From Lysobacterales bacterium (GTDB taxonomy: Bacteria > Pseudomonadota > Gammaproteobacteria > Xanthomonadales > SZUA-36): DNA of 51,328 bases. The position numbers and the translations under genes were made by a program. Numbering within the stretch: position 1 is the stretch's first letter; the number at the start of each line of letters is the position of its first letter. The notes beneath the pieces were generated by a model. It was not told the DNA's origin and did no database searches. It was given only the letters and a program-made list of their open reading frames with translations. Below, piece after piece: positions 8,973-18,911 of the stretch. Location of the stretch: positions 1-51,328 of the forward strand of contig JABDPJ010000011.1 in NCBI GenBank assembly GCA_013042835.1. The letters run 5' to 3'.

Positions 8973-10763
8973 TCAGTAGACGCGTGGTTTAGGTGGCACA
9001 ACCTCGACATCATCGGTCAAGGTATAAAGGTGAACCGGCCGGTAATCCATGGACACATTGCCCTCGCCGTCAACACTTGCCAGCGTGTGCTTCATCCAGT
9101 CTTCATCGTTCCTGTCCGGAAAATCTTCATGGGCGTGGGCGCCCCGGCTTTCCTTGCGGTTGTCAGCCGAATACATGGCAACCATTGCGCAGCCCAGAAG
9201 ATTGCGCAGTTCGAGCGTCTCGACGAGGTCCGAGTTCCAGATCATGGAATGGTCACTGACCTTGATATCACTAAACTTCGCATTGACATCGGAGATCATC
9301 TTGCAGCCTTCTTCCAGTACCTCGGAGTTCCTGAAAACAGCCGCGTTTTTCTGCATCACCTGTTGCATTTCATTGCGGATACCCGCCGCGCTGTTTTTGC
9401 CATCCGCGTGACGCAGCCGGTCAAAATCGGCGACCAGATCGTCAACGATCTTTGCGTCCAGGTTGATATGGCGTTGATTAGGCTTGATCACTTCCGCGCA
9501 CCGGTGCGCAACCGCACGACCAAATACGATCAGGTCCAGCAATGAATTCGAGCCCAGGCGATTTGCGCCATGCACGGACACGCAGGCCGCCTCACCAATG
9601 GCGAACAGGCCCGCGACGACTGAATCAGGATCGCCGTCTTGTAGCCTCACCACCTCGCCATGGTAATTGGTTGGTATACCGCCCATGTTGTAATGGCAGG
9701 TGGGAATCACCGGGATCGGTTCCTTGGTGACATCAACACCGGCAAAAATTTCAGCACTTTCAGCAATACCCGGCAGGCGCTTGTTAATAACGTCAGCACC
9801 CAGGTGTTGCAGGTTCAGGTGGATATGGTCCTTGTTGGGACCTACACCCCGCCCTTCCCTGATCTCGATGGTCATGGAGCGACTGACCACATCGCGTGAC
9901 GCCAGGTCCTTGGCGTTGGGCGCGTAGCGTTCCATGAAACGTTCGCCTTCGGAGTTGGTAAGAAAACCACCTTCCCCGCGAACGCCTTCGGTAATCAGCA
10001 CACCTGCGCCATAAATTCCAGTTGGATGAAACTGGATAAACTCCATGTCCTGGAGCGGCAGACCCGCGCGCAACACCATTCCATTGCCGTCTCCGGTGCA
10101 GGTATGGGCCGATGTGGCGGAGAAAAAGGTCCGTCCAAAACCACCGGTCGCCAGGATCACGGCATGAGCACGAAACAGGTGCAGGGTTCCCTCTGCGAGA
10201 TCCCAGGCCAGAACACCGCGACAGATACCGTCATCGTCCATCACCAGGTCAAGGGCGAAGTACTCGATAAAAAAGGTCGCGTCGTGTTTGAGCGCCTGCT
10301 GGTAGAGTGTATGCAGAATGGCGTGGCCAGTCCGGTCGGCCGCCGCGCAAGTCCGTTGCGCCGTACCCTCGCCGAAATGCGTCGTCATACCGCCGAAAGG
10401 CCGCTGATAAATTTTGCCATCTTCAGTGCGCGAGAACGGCACGCCGTAGTGTTCCAGTTCAATAACCGAAGGAACAGCCTCACGGCACATGTACTCGATG
10501 GCGTCCTGGTCGCCCAGCCAATCCGATCCCTTGATCGTGTCGTACATATGCCAGCGCCAGTCATCTTCACCCATGTTACCCAGCGCCGCCGACATACCTC
10601 CCTGGGCAGCAACCGTATGGCTGCGTGTCGGAAAGACCTTGGTGATACACGCGGTTTTGAGACCCGTTGCAGCCATGCCCATGGTCGCACGTAAACCGGC
10701 CCCGCCGGCACCTACGACAATGACATCATATTTGTGTTCAGTAATGGAATAGTCGTTATTCAT
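8973..10763 (-). CDS. sdhA: Succinate dehydrogenase flavoprotein subunit
   Basis: 596-residue FAD subunit oxidising succinate to fumarate. It has a dinucleotide-binding start ([14 protein letters not shown]), the histidine for covalent FAD in [14 protein letters not shown], active-site segments [20 protein letters not shown] and [15 protein letters not shown], and [17 protein letters not shown] near the C-terminus. It begins 4 bp after sdhD and belongs to sdhCDAB. Full family length. Confidence 0.99.
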   Translation of the reverse strand: MNNDYSITEHKYDVIVVGAGGAGLRATMGMAATGLKTACITKVFPTRSHTVAAQGGMSAALGNMGEDDWRWHMYDTIKGSDWLGDQDAIEYMCREAVPSVIELEHYGVPFSRTEDGKIYQRPFGGMTTHFGEGTAQRTCAAADRTGHAILHTLYQQALKHDATFFIEYFALDLVMDDDGICRGVLAWDLAEGTLHLFRAHAVILATGGFGRTFFSATSAHTCTGDGNGMVLRAGLPLQDMEFIQFHPTGIYGAGVLITEGVRGEGGFLTNSEGERFMERYAPNAKDLASRDVVSRSMTIEIREGRGVGPNKDHIHLNLQHLGADVINKRLPGIAESAEIFAGVDVTKEPIPVIPTCHYNMGGIPTNYHGEVVRLQDGDPDSVVAGLFAIGEAACVSVHGANRLGSNSLLDLIVFGRAVAHRCAEVIKPNQRHINLDAKIVDDLVADFDRLRHADGKNSAAGIRNEMQQVMQKNAAVFRNSEVLEEGCKMISDVNAKFSDIKVSDHSMIWNSDLVETLELRNLLGCAMVAMYSADNRKESRGAHAHEDFPDRNDEDWMKHTLASVDGEGNVSMDYRPVHLYTLTDDVEVVPPKPRVY

Positions 10764-10767
10764 GTAA

Positions 10768-11148
10768 TCAGGCTCCCAGTGCCAGTTTCAGAGTTGCAAT
10801 GGCACTGATAAGGAATGCGACGATGCAGGCGAATCGGACCAATACAAGCAACGCAAATTCGAGCGCGGCAATATGCACGTAATCCTCGATGACGACCTGC
10901 AAGCCCAGCTGTGCATGATAGAAAACGGTGCCGGCAAAGAGAATTGCCATACCCGCATTAAACGGCGACGACATGGCAGCACGGGCGCTGGCGTAATCTG
11001 CACCGGCGAGTGCCACGCCCAGCCACAATACCCAGGCAGTGAGCAACAGGAGAATCAGCGAGGAGTAACGCTGTGAGCGCCAATGATGGGAGCCAGCTCC
11101 GGAGCTGCCTTTGCCCCGGACCCGGGCCAATGGATTTTGCATGCTCAT
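10768..11148 (-). CDS. sdhD: Succinate dehydrogenase membrane anchor subunit SdhD
   Basis: 126-residue membrane anchor. The N-terminal segment [23 protein letters not shown] is the typical quinone-site start of SdhD, followed by three helices. The histidine in [17 protein letters not shown] is the likely heme b ligand region. The ATG at 11148 overlaps the sdhC stop as ATGA; a longer reading to 11241 is rejected for that reason. Confidence 0.95.
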   Translation of the reverse strand: MSMQNPLARVRGKGSSGAGSHHWRSQRYSSLILLLLTAWVLWLGVALAGADYASARAAMSSPFNAGMAILFAGTVFYHAQLGLQVVIEDYVHIAALEFALLVLVRFACIVAFLISAIATLKLALGA

Positions 11149-11531
11149 AATCCGGCTCCTATAACGACGACTGACAGGATCACTGTCGCAACGATTGCCA
11201 GCCAGCCCGATAAACGTACCTGCGACATTTCCATCATCCATCCGGCATCCCAGATCAGGTGACGTATACCGCCAAACAGGTGGAAACTGAAGCTGAAGAC
11301 GCTGGCGGCTATCACGAGTTTGCCCAGTCCACTGCCGAGCCAGGCGCTCAATGCGGTATAGGCCGCCTCACCGCTGGCCAGTGCAATCAGCCAGCAAAGC
11401 AATAGCGGCGCCGTGACAACCGACATGAAGACACCGGTTAAACGATTCAGTATGGACAGTGCCGAAGTGATCTGGAACTTGTAGTAAGGTCCCAGCATAT
11501 AAGGTGACATTGGGCGTTTGGAGGTACTCAT
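11145..11531 (-). CDS. sdhC: Succinate dehydrogenase cytochrome b556 subunit SdhC
   Basis: 128-residue three-helix membrane subunit. Family hallmarks are RPMSPYM near the N-terminus, SALSILNRLTG (quinone-site Ser/Arg), and FSFHLFGGIRHLIWD, whose first His is the heme b ligand. It overlaps sdhD by ATGA and lies 31 bp after the small SDHAF4-like gene. Confidence 0.96.
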   Translation of the reverse strand: MSTSKRPMSPYMLGPYYKFQITSALSILNRLTGVFMSVVTAPLLLCWLIALASGEAAYTALSAWLGSGLGKLVIAASVFSFSFHLFGGIRHLIWDAGWMMEMSQVRLSGWLAIVATVILSVVVIGAGL

Positions 11532-11562
11532 TATTAGCTGCCTTTAGTGCCTGAAACAGAAA

Positions 11563-11742
11563 TTAAAAATCGCTACAACGACCGGCAATTTCCCAATCAC
11601 CGTAGCGTGTTGGCTCGGGGCCCTTGGGGCCACCTATTTCAATGGGCTTTGAGGGAGATGATGCAACTGCTTCTGGTTGATCTGCGTTTTCTTCGATGTC
11701 ATTTGGCAATTCAGGCGGCGTTTTCGACGTCTTTTTCTGCAT
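11563..11742 (-). CDS. SDHAF4/DUF1674-family succinate dehydrogenase assembly factor (59 aa)
   Basis: A 59-residue gene just before sdhC on the same strand. The C-terminal half reads GGPKGPEPTRYGDWEIAGRC followed by SDF and a stop, which is the hallmark of the DUF1674/SDHAF4 family (GPEPTRYGDWE...GRC.DF). The N-terminal half is a disordered polar segment (MQKKTSKTPPELPNDIEEN). In mitochondria SDHAF4 binds flavinylated SDHA and protects it before assembly with SDHB; in bacteria the family is best known from alphaproteobacteria. AGGG lies six bases before the ATG at 11742. With sdhC 31 bp downstream it is probably the first gene of the sdh operon. The short length makes it easy to miss. Confidence 0.92.
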   Translation of the reverse strand: MQKKTSKTPPELPNDIEENADQPEAVASSPSKPIEIGGPKGPEPTRYGDWEIAGRCSDF

Positions 11743-11908
11743 ATTTGGCCCTGACTTTCCCAGCTGCTTCTCCAGCGCATAAGTTTACCGCCAAAAAGGA
11801 TGATACGCGAGTCCGGTTTTCCCGACTTGTCGGCTACGTTCCCGGATTTTTTTGGGTTAAAATGCAACTGAAAATCATTTACCCTCCAAAATAGGAATCG
11901 AAAGCAAC

Positions 11909-12727
11909 ATGGTCCTCCTGCCCTACCTTGCCGTAATCCGTTTCGACGGGCCCGACGCCGCCGACTTTTTGCACAATCAACTGAGCGCTGACGTGTCGGG
12001 CCTGTCCAATGGAGAATCAACTTTTGCCTGTTACTGCGAGCCGAAGGGCCGGGTTTTGGCTTTGCTGCTGATGTACCGCGCCGGTGAGGATTATTACGCC
12101 GTCGTTTCTGAGCCGCTGGTCCAGGGGCTGGTAACACGGTTGAAAATGTACGTAATGAGATCCAGCGTAGGCATTGAAGCGCTCGAAGAATACAGAGTTT
12201 CGGGCCTCAAAAAGGGTGAGGCCCCGGAGTTGGCGACCGGGCACATACTCACGATTCCTATACCCGCCGGCGACAGATGGTTTGCAGTGGCCACCGGCCT
12301 GACAACACCGGACTTCGATGCGGGCCTTGCGGATGCATGGAAAGCGGAGGAACTGGAAGCGGGAATATGCTGGCTGGGCACCGGGTCCAGCGGGCAGTTT
12401 TTACCGCAGATGCTCGGCTTCGACGCATTGGGCGCGGTCAACTTTCGCAAGGGTTGTTACCCCGGCCAGGAAATTGTCGCGCGCACGCATTACCTTGGCA
12501 AGGTCAAGCGCCACCCGCGTATTCTGAAAACGGCCGAACCAGGGTGCCTGGAAGCGCTCGTGAAAGTCCATATTACCGGAGCGGATCAACAAACCCATCA
12601 AGCCGTTGTTGCAGACTGCGCTGGCGGCGTGGATTCCGGCAACGTCATCTTCGCGGTCACACGCATGGACCCGGATTTGAAAGCCGTTGCTGTTGAGTAC
12701 GCGGGGCAGTCATTTAACCTGCTCTGA
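11909..12727 (+). CDS. ygfZ: YgfZ/GcvT-fold folate-binding Fe-S maintenance protein
   Basis: 272-residue protein with the GcvT fold. Near residue 185 it carries the diagnostic motif KGCYPGQEIVART, whose Cys is essential in E. coli YgfZ. The N-terminal segment FLHNQLSADVSGL and YCEPKGRVLA also match. YgfZ is a tetrahydrofolate-dependent factor needed for activity of several Fe-S enzymes. It is divergent from the sdh operon, with a 166-bp gap, so it is next to a major Fe-S client. E. coli YgfZ is somewhat longer (326 residues). Confidence 0.94.
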   Translation: MVLLPYLAVIRFDGPDAADFLHNQLSADVSGLSNGESTFACYCEPKGRVLALLLMYRAGEDYYAVVSEPLVQGLVTRLKMYVMRSSVGIEALEEYRVSGLKKGEAPELATGHILTIPIPAGDRWFAVATGLTTPDFDAGLADAWKAEELEAGICWLGTGSSGQFLPQMLGFDALGAVNFRKGCYPGQEIVARTHYLGKVKRHPRILKTAEPGCLEALVKVHITGADQQTHQAVVADCAGGVDSGNVIFAVTRMDPDLKAVAVEYAGQSFNLL

Positions 12728-12778
12728 ACCCGGAACGACCACCGGGCCTGTGGAGTCTCCTTGCGGGTCCGCGAACAA

Positions 12779-13639
12779 CTACGCCTGGGCGACGACGTAA
12801 CACACCCAGCCCGGATCGGCATCACCGGTTTCACTCGGCGTATAGATGCCGTTGCCCTCGTTGTTTTCTTCGTCGGTGCCTTCCCAGTATATTTCCACGC
12901 TCGAAAAACCCGCCTCGTAGAGGATTTCGCGTATTTCCGGCAAGGTCCACAGTCGCCATTGATAACTGAAAGCCTTTTCCATTCTGGACCGGTCAGGAAA
13001 TTCAAAGTGAATGTGGCAGGTCATGCAGGAATCGATCGGGTTAAAGGCGGCCTGCTCCCAGATGTAGGTAAATTCGTTACCTTCTTCATCCTGACATTCA
13101 CGGGGCTCGGTTAACTCCATCGGGGCCTCGTAACCGCCGTAGGCGTCCAGGAACAGAATGCCGTCGGCAACCAGCCCCTGCAACGCACTGGCAAAGTATG
13201 CACGTAATTCATCGCGTGTCAGAAACAGGTAGTAACTGAAGTTCATTGCCAGGATGATGTCCGCCAGGCCGGGGCGGGCCTTGAGAACGTCTCCGTTTAG
13301 TAATTCGATCCTCCGGAGCTGTCCCGCGTCCAGTTCCGACAGGTTGTGTTGCTTGCCCCAGTCCAACACCGATTGCTCCAGGTCAATGCCGGTCGCGTAG
13401 TGGTTCACATCACGTTTCACCCATTCACAAGCCGTATTGGCCGTACCACAGAAATCCTCGCGGAGATGTTCGGCGGGACGCCGGCGAAGCTCAGACCAGG
13501 TTTGTTCCACAAAATCAATTTCGGCTTCCACGTCCTGCACCGACTGCTGATAAAGCAGGTGACGATCTGCGGAAACCGCGCTGAGCGAGCCGGATCCGGC
13601 TTCAGATCTTCTGATACTTTTCCGAAACATACTTGTCAA
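12779..13639 (-). CDS. Class I SAM-dependent methyltransferase
   Basis: 286-residue protein with a Rossmann methyltransferase core: [18 protein letters not shown] (motif I region), [15 protein letters not shown] (acidic loop), [27 protein letters not shown] (motifs II-III), and a C-terminal aromatic-rich part ([21 protein letters not shown]). The substrate is unknown. The reading overlaps the end of ispG by 38 bp from the ATG at 13639; an ATG at 13630 is equally possible. It faces ygfZ tail to tail. Confidence 0.85.
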   Translation of the reverse strand: MTSMFRKSIRRSEAGSGSLSAVSADRHLLYQQSVQDVEAEIDFVEQTWSELRRRPAEHLREDFCGTANTACEWVKRDVNHYATGIDLEQSVLDWGKQHNLSELDAGQLRRIELLNGDVLKARPGLADIILAMNFSYYLFLTRDELRAYFASALQGLVADGILFLDAYGGYEAPMELTEPRECQDEEGNEFTYIWEQAAFNPIDSCMTCHIHFEFPDRSRMEKAFSYQWRLWTLPEIREILYEAGFSSVEIYWEGTDEENNEGNGIYTPSETGDADPGWVCYVVAQA

Positions 13640-14834
13640 TCAGGGCCAGGAAATCGGCGGCCAGGTCTTCCCCCCTGAGCGTAGCTGCCTTGACGCCGTC
13701 AATAAATACGGGCGCCACCGGCGACTCGCCGGTACCCGGGAGGCTGATACCAATGTCAGCCTGGCGACTCTCACCCGGTCCGTTGACGATACAACCCATG
13801 ACGGCGAGGTTCAGGTTCTCCACACCTGCATAACGGAGCTTCCATTGCGGCATCTGCGTGCGCACATGGTCGGTTACATCGCGGGCCAGCGACTGGAAGA
13901 ACGTGCTGGTCGTGCGGCCACATCCGGGGCATGCCGTCACCATGGGTGTAAATGCCCTCAAACCCATGCTTTGCAATAACTCCTGGGCAACGATGACCTC
14001 GTCGGTCCTGGACTGGCCGGGTTCAGGGGTCAGGGAAATCCGGATCGTGTCACCGATGCCTTCCTGAAGTAATACGGCCAGCGCCGCCGTTGAAGAAACG
14101 ATGCCCTTGCTGCCCATGCCGGCTTCGGTCAGACCAAGATGCAAAGGGTAATCACATCGCTGCGCGAGTTCCCGATAGACAAGGATCAGATCCTGGACAC
14201 CGCTCACTTTACAGGACAGGATTATCCGGTCATGCGCCAACCCCAGTTCTTCGGCCTGTGCGGCACTGTCAAGCGCGGAGCGAATAAGCGCCTCGCGCAT
14301 CACGGCATCCGCGGGTTGAGGGGAACTGCTTTTGCCGTTGGCGTCCATCAGGCTGGCCAATAAACGCTGATCCAGGCTGCCCCAGTTAACCCCGATCCGA
14401 ACCGGCTTGTCATGTTCAATTGCCAATTCAACGATGGTGGCGAACTGGTCATCCCGTTTTTTGCCAAATCCCACGTTGCCCGGATTGATACGGTACTTGG
14501 CCAGTAAGCGGGCACACTCGGGGTGCTGCTGCAACAAGGTATGGCCGTTGTAATGAAAGTCACCGACAACCGGGACTTCGCAGGACATCATCTCCAGACG
14601 TTCCATGATACCGGCGACGGAGGCTGCGGCCTTCTCCGTATTAACCGTAATTCGCACGAGTTCCGAACCGGCGCGTGCCAGTTCAGCAATCTGGTTGGCC
14701 GTGGAACGGACATCTTCGGTATCGGTGTTGGTCATGGATTGAACCACCACCGGATGTGCCGAACCGATAAGGATTCCGCCCACATTCACCGTCGGTGAAA
14801 CGCGCCGTGCGCGCCCAGGTACTTCATTGTTCAT
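13602..14834 (-). CDS. ispG: 4-hydroxy-3-methylbut-2-enyl diphosphate synthase (IspG/GcpE)
   Basis: 410-residue Fe-S enzyme of the MEP isoprenoid pathway, converting MEcPP to HMBPP. The TIM-barrel N-terminus ([14 protein letters not shown]...ELVRITVN) is followed by a C-terminal Fe-S domain with cysteines in [10 protein letters not shown] and [11 protein letters not shown]. Length is normal. It lies 6 bp after pgsA and overlaps the following methyltransferase gene. Confidence 0.98.
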   Translation of the reverse strand: MNNEVPGRARRVSPTVNVGGILIGSAHPVVVQSMTNTDTEDVRSTANQIAELARAGSELVRITVNTEKAAASVAGIMERLEMMSCEVPVVGDFHYNGHTLLQQHPECARLLAKYRINPGNVGFGKKRDDQFATIVELAIEHDKPVRIGVNWGSLDQRLLASLMDANGKSSSPQPADAVMREALIRSALDSAAQAEELGLAHDRIILSCKVSGVQDLILVYRELAQRCDYPLHLGLTEAGMGSKGIVSSTAALAVLLQEGIGDTIRISLTPEPGQSRTDEVIVAQELLQSMGLRAFTPMVTACPGCGRTTSTFFQSLARDVTDHVRTQMPQWKLRYAGVENLNLAVMGCIVNGPGESRQADIGISLPGTGESPVAPVFIDGVKAATLRGEDLAADFLALIDKYVSEKYQKI

Positions 14835-14840
14835 GGAGCT

Positions 14841-15449
14841 TCACCCGGCGGGATTCTCGCCGTCTGTGCTGTCATTATCCGCGTTGCTCATTACCGGCCA
14901 GGCGGCATGCAGGTATTCCCACATTGACCAGAGCGTCAATGCCGCTGCCAGGTACAGCAGCATCTCACCCACCAGCGCAACCGGCAAGCCGAACAGATCG
15001 TATTGATACAACAGGCAACTGATAGCCGTCATTTGAAAAATCGTCTTGAACTTACCCAGCAAGCCGACCTTGACGGTACCACTCTCGCCCATCTCCGACA
15101 TCCATTCCCTGAGTGCGGAAATCGCTATCTCCCGTCCGATGATAATAGCCGCCGACAACGTGAAAAGAATCTGCGGAAAAATGATAGGTGGCGTTATCTG
15201 CACCATCAGCACCAATGCCGTTGCAACCATCAACTTGTCAGCGACTGGGTCAAGAAACGCTCCAAAGGCAGACATCTGCCCCATCCGCCGGGCGAGATAC
15301 CCATCCAGCCAATCAGTGATCGCAGCAAGAATGAACACTGCCGCCGTCACCAATGGGGCCCAGGCATAAGGCAAATAAAAGAACAGAACCAGGACGGGAA
15401 TCAACGCGATTCTCAATAGCGTCAGGATCATTGGAAACGTCATTTTCAT
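14841..15449 (-). CDS. pgsA: CDP-diacylglycerol--glycerol-3-phosphate 3-phosphatidyltransferase
   Basis: 202-residue membrane enzyme making phosphatidylglycerophosphate. The CDP-alcohol phosphotransferase signature DG-x2-AR-x8-G-x3-D-x3-D is complete (DGYLAR...GAFLDPVAD, about residues 49-71). Hydrophobic helices follow. In many gammaproteobacteria pgsA follows uvrC directly; here 362 bp with an inverted-repeat element separate them. Confidence 0.96.
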   Translation of the reverse strand: MKMTFPMILTLLRIALIPVLVLFFYLPYAWAPLVTAAVFILAAITDWLDGYLARRMGQMSAFGAFLDPVADKLMVATALVLMVQITPPIIFPQILFTLSAAIIIGREIAISALREWMSEMGESGTVKVGLLGKFKTIFQMTAISCLLYQYDLFGLPVALVGEMLLYLAAALTLWSMWEYLHAAWPVMSNADNDSTDGENPAG

Positions 15450-15548
15450 GGTTCGAACCCCGGGGGAAATTATCCACCTATTATCGCAGACAAATGCACA
15501 AATTTCTCACAGATTACGGGTAAATTCCGTCCTATGACCACAAATGCT

Positions 15549-15809
15549 TAGCCCGAACATTGCACCAGTATCCCGGATGATGGCGCAGGACAGGGGCATC
15601 CCGGCGCCGGGCTGGACTGAAAGAAGTAGCTGTAGCTACGGCTTGAAAGAAGCCCAAACCGGGGTGTGCCTGGACCAGCCAGGGCCGGGATAGGCTCTGG
15701 CTCGGGGACAAACTGTACATTTTGATTTTGCCTGAAAAATACCACATTCCACTTATGTTTCAATATATTGGGGAGAGAGCTAGCGCCGACTGGTGCAATG
15801 TTCGGGTTA
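15549..15809. repeat. 261-bp intergenic element with 21-bp inverted ends
   Basis: The gap between uvrC and pgsA is bounded by inverted arms TA(G/A)CCCGAACATTGCACCAGT at 15549-15569 and, inverted, at 15789-15809, with 18 bp identical without a break. The interior is GC-rich on the left and AT-rich on the right, with internal palindromes such as GTAGCTGTAGCTAC near 15626. The right arm ends two bases before the uvrC stop codon. No credible gene is inside; a 71-codon reading (15532-15747, minus) spans the element and shows no family features. It could be a small non-autonomous mobile element or a large stem-loop. Confidence 0.6.
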
Positions 15810-15811
15810 GC

Positions 15812-17644
15812 TCAGTGCAGCGCCTTGAATATTCTGGCGGCCAGTTGCCGGTTGATGCCCGGTATACCCGCCAATTCTTCCACGCCCGCTTTGCGGACAC
15901 CCTGGATACCGCCAAAATGCGTCAGCAGGGCGCGCCTTCTGCGTGCCCCGACACCCGGAATGTCCTCCAGTACCGAGTGCACAACAGCCTTTTGACGACG
16001 GCCACGGTGACCGGTAATCGCAAACCGGTGCGCCTCGTCCCTGACCTGCTGCACCAGGTGGGATGCGGAAGATTCCGGGCCGGGGCGCAGGCTGTACGGT
16101 TTGACCGGCAAGACCCATTCTTCATATCCGGCACGCCTCGACGGCCCCTTGGCAACCCCCATCAGCGGGATGTCGGTGAGCCCACACTCGGCCAGCGCTT
16201 CCAGGGCAACACCCAACTGACCTTTACCTCCGTCAACGATAACCAGGTCGGGCAAGTGACCTTCATCCTTCTGCAGCTTCCGGTAACGACGGCGCAGAAC
16301 CTCACGCATGGCGGCATAGTCGTCACCCGGTTCAAATCCCTTCAGGTTGTAGCGCCGGTAACGCGATTTGACCGGGCCGTCCGCACCGAACACAACGCAG
16401 GAGGCGACGGTTTTATGGCCGGAAGTATGTGAAATATCAAAACACTCAATTGTTTCCGGAACCTCAGCCATCGACAACAATTCGGCCAGGGCTTCAAACT
16501 GTTTGCTGATGCGGGAGGTCTCGGAGCTGCGCATATGCAGAGCGTTCAATGCATTTCGACCGGCCAATTCCAGCCATTGCTTGCGGTGGCTCCGCGGCCG
16601 CGACTGGATGCGCACTTTGCGGCCACTGCGCTCACTGAATACGGACTCAAACAATTCCTGTTGCTCTATGGAATGCGAAATGATCAGCTCCGGCGGCGCC
16701 GTGCGGACACGGTAAAACTGCCCGAGGAATGCCTGTAAAATTTCCCCTTCCGAATGACCTTCGGACTGGCTTGGAAAATAATCCCGCTGGCCAAGGCTGC
16801 GGCCACCGCGGACGGAAATCACCTCGATTGCGCAGCGCCGTTGCAGCTTTGCCAATGCAATAATATCCAGATCGCCATTGCCCGCTGAGACAAACTGGCG
16901 AGCCTGCATTTGTTTCAGGTGATTGATCTGGTCCCGGTACTGGGCCGCCTGCTCGTATTGTTGTAGTTCCGCCGCCTTTTCCATTCGCCGGATAAGGCGC
17001 GTGATGACTTTCTGGCTATTGCCACGCAAAAACAACAAGGCATCTTCAACCTGCCGCGAGTAGGCGGCAGCTTCGACTTTATCCACGCATGGCGCCGTAC
17101 ACCGCTTGATCTGGTATTGCAGGCAGGGCCGCGTCCGATGACTGAAATAGCTGTCTTCACAGTTACGCAGCAGGAACAGCTTTTGAATCAGATTGATGCT
17201 CTCGCGCACCGAACTGGCCGAGGGATAAGGACCGAGGTAGACACGCTTTTTGTCTTTACCACCACGGTGAAAAGCGATGCGGGGAAATTCATGGTCGGTG
17301 CCGAACATCACCCAGGGATAGCTCTTGTCGTCACGCAGAAGCACGTTATAACGCGGTTTCAGTGACTTGATCCACTCGTTTTCCAGCAACAGCGCTTCCG
17401 CTTCGGTGCGCGTCAGGCTGACTTCGATTGAGCGTATCCGCGCGACCATGCGCATGATCCGGTCAATTTTCGGCCGCGCATCAAAATAGCTCGAAACGCG
17501 CTTACGCAAGTTTGCGGCCTTGCCGACGTAAAGCGCACTGCCCTCGGCATCACGCATCAGGTAAACACCGGGCCCGGCAGATAACCGGCGGGCAAATTTC
17601 CTGCCGTCGAATCCGGTTTCAGTTGCAGACACGGTATTTCCCAC
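15812..17644 (-). CDS. uvrC: UvrABC excinuclease subunit C
   Basis: 610-residue nucleotide-excision-repair nuclease making both incisions beside a lesion. It has an N-terminal GIY-YIG domain (GVYLMRDAEGSALYVGKAANLRKRV), a Cys-containing segment (CLQYQIKRCTAPCVDKV), a UVR motif (about 204-238), the RNase H-like C-terminal endonuclease (ECFDISHTSGHKTVASCVVF, VIVDGGKGQL), and helix-hairpin-helix repeats at the end. The start is GTG at 17644, sharing one base with the stop of the phosphatase gene. Confidence 0.98.
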   Translation of the reverse strand: MGNTVSATETGFDGRKFARRLSAGPGVYLMRDAEGSALYVGKAANLRKRVSSYFDARPKIDRIMRMVARIRSIEVSLTRTEAEALLLENEWIKSLKPRYNVLLRDDKSYPWVMFGTDHEFPRIAFHRGGKDKKRVYLGPYPSASSVRESINLIQKLFLLRNCEDSYFSHRTRPCLQYQIKRCTAPCVDKVEAAAYSRQVEDALLFLRGNSQKVITRLIRRMEKAAELQQYEQAAQYRDQINHLKQMQARQFVSAGNGDLDIIALAKLQRRCAIEVISVRGGRSLGQRDYFPSQSEGHSEGEILQAFLGQFYRVRTAPPELIISHSIEQQELFESVFSERSGRKVRIQSRPRSHRKQWLELAGRNALNALHMRSSETSRISKQFEALAELLSMAEVPETIECFDISHTSGHKTVASCVVFGADGPVKSRYRRYNLKGFEPGDDYAAMREVLRRRYRKLQKDEGHLPDLVIVDGGKGQLGVALEALAECGLTDIPLMGVAKGPSRRAGYEEWVLPVKPYSLRPGPESSASHLVQQVRDEAHRFAITGHRGRRQKAVVHSVLEDIPGVGARRRRALLTHFGGIQGVRKAGVEELAGIPGINRQLAARIFKALH

Positions 17645-18120
17645 TAGCGGCTTAACTGCGCCTCGATATTCTTGAGCAATCCGGCAGTTGCCGATTTCAA
17701 CAGCTCACACATATAAACGAAACCGTCGATGCCGCCGTAATAAGGATCAGGAACTTCGTCCGGATTACCCTCCGGATGGTAATCCATCATCATGCTGATA
17801 GTCGCCGTGGAGTCCTGCGGCTGAATACGCTGCAAATCGGCGAAGTTACTTTGGTCCATTGCCACGATAAGATCATAATTATAGAAATCTTCGGGCCTGA
17901 CCTTACGCGCCCGCAAGTCTCCTATATCGATACCAAAACCAGAGGCAGTTTCGACCGCCCGTGAATCCGGCGCGTGGTTAACGTGATAACCATGCGTGCC
18001 CGCCGAGTCGTGTGATACCTGGCCCCTGTGAGCGGACTGCTCCAAGGCGTTGGCAAAAAACCCTTCTGCCGAAGGAGAACGGCAGATATTACCCATGCAT
18101 ACAAAAAGTATATTAATCAT
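17644..18120 (-). CDS. Low-molecular-weight protein-tyrosine phosphatase
   Basis: 158-residue cytosolic phosphatase. The active-site loop C-x5-R is at C8-R14 (VCMGNICRSPSAEG), and the general acid is in VPDPYYGG near residue 125. These are the family hallmarks. Usual roles include dephosphorylation of tyrosine kinases for polysaccharide export, but no such genes are in the window. It overlaps uvrC by one base. The preceding 29-bp gap is very AT-rich and shows no Shine-Dalgarno sequence before the ATG. Confidence 0.93.
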   Translation of the reverse strand: MINILFVCMGNICRSPSAEGFFANALEQSAHRGQVSHDSAGTHGYHVNHAPDSRAVETASGFGIDIGDLRARKVRPEDFYNYDLIVAMDQSNFADLQRIQPQDSTATISMMMDYHPEGNPDEVPDPYYGGIDGFVYMCELLKSATAGLLKNIEAQLSR

Positions 18121-18149
18121 AAATTTATAAGACTTAGTTAATTTTATAT

Positions 18150-18911
18150 TTAAAGTAAAAGCCTGATCCGTTCCAGGTCTTCAGATGTATCCACACCCGC
18201 TGGAATGAATTCGCACGCTTTGGCCATGGCAATCTTGCCGCCCTGCTCCATTATACGTAACTGCTCCAGGCGCTCAGCCAATTCCAGCGGGGTTGGCTGG
18301 TACGCCGTGAAACGCCGCAGCGCTGCAAGGCGGTAGGCGTACAGGCCCAGGTGTCTTTTCCAGGACAATCCGGCCGCTATGGCTGCTTCAACGCTTTGAT
18401 GGTCCCGTGTATAAGGAATCGGCGCCCGGCTGAAATACAGGGCCCGGCCTTGGGCATCAGTCACTACTTTGACGGCGTTGGGGTTGTTGACCTCTTCCGC
18501 TGCCGTAATCGGCCAATACAGGCTGGCAACCTCGCAGTCAGCACGCTGGTCCAGCAGTGTGGCGACCTGGTCGAGACAGGCAGCCGGCATTAGCGGTTCA
18601 TCACCCTGCAGATTCACCACCAGGTGATCATCCGGCCAGCCCAGCAATGTGGCGCATTCGGCGATCCGGTCGCTGCCACTTTTATGATCCGTTGCTGTCA
18701 GGACCACCTGCGCACCAAATTGTTCAGCGGCAATAACGATGCGCTCATCGTCAGTTGCGATTACCACGCTTTGTGCCGATGACTCACAGGCCCGCAGCCA
18801 GACATGTTGCAACAACGGTTTGCCCGCCAGGTCCAACAGGACCTTTCCGGGCAGGCGTTCCGAAGCATAACGAGCCGGAATTACAATGTGGTAAGCGCCA
18901 GGCATGTTCAT
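18150..18911 (-). CDS. kdsB: 3-deoxy-manno-octulosonate cytidylyltransferase (CMP-Kdo synthetase)
   Basis: 253-residue enzyme activating Kdo for lipid A core synthesis. Hallmarks are IPARYASERLPGKVL, VVIATDDERI, NLQGDEPLM and FSRAPIPYTRD. The ATG at 18911 shares one base with the lpxK stop (TGATG); a GTG one codon upstream is possible. Neighbouring lpxK and msbA belong to the same pathway. Confidence 0.97.
   Translation of the reverse strand: MNMPGAYHIVIPARYASERLPGKVLLDLAGKPLLQHVWLRACESSAQSVVIATDDERIVIAAEQFGAQVVLTATDHKSGSDRIAECATLLGWPDDHLVVNLQGDEPLMPAACLDQVATLLDQRADCEVASLYWPITAAEEVNNPNAVKVVTDAQGRALYFSRAPIPYTRDHQSVEAAIAAGLSWKRHLGLYAYRLAALRRFTAYQPTPLELAERLEQLRIMEQGGKIAMAKACEFIPAGVDTSEDLERIRLLL

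Noticed and set aside
15532-15747. 71-codon minus-strand reading between uvrC and pgsA
   Set aside because: It spans the palindromic element, has no ribosome binding site and no recognisable protein features.
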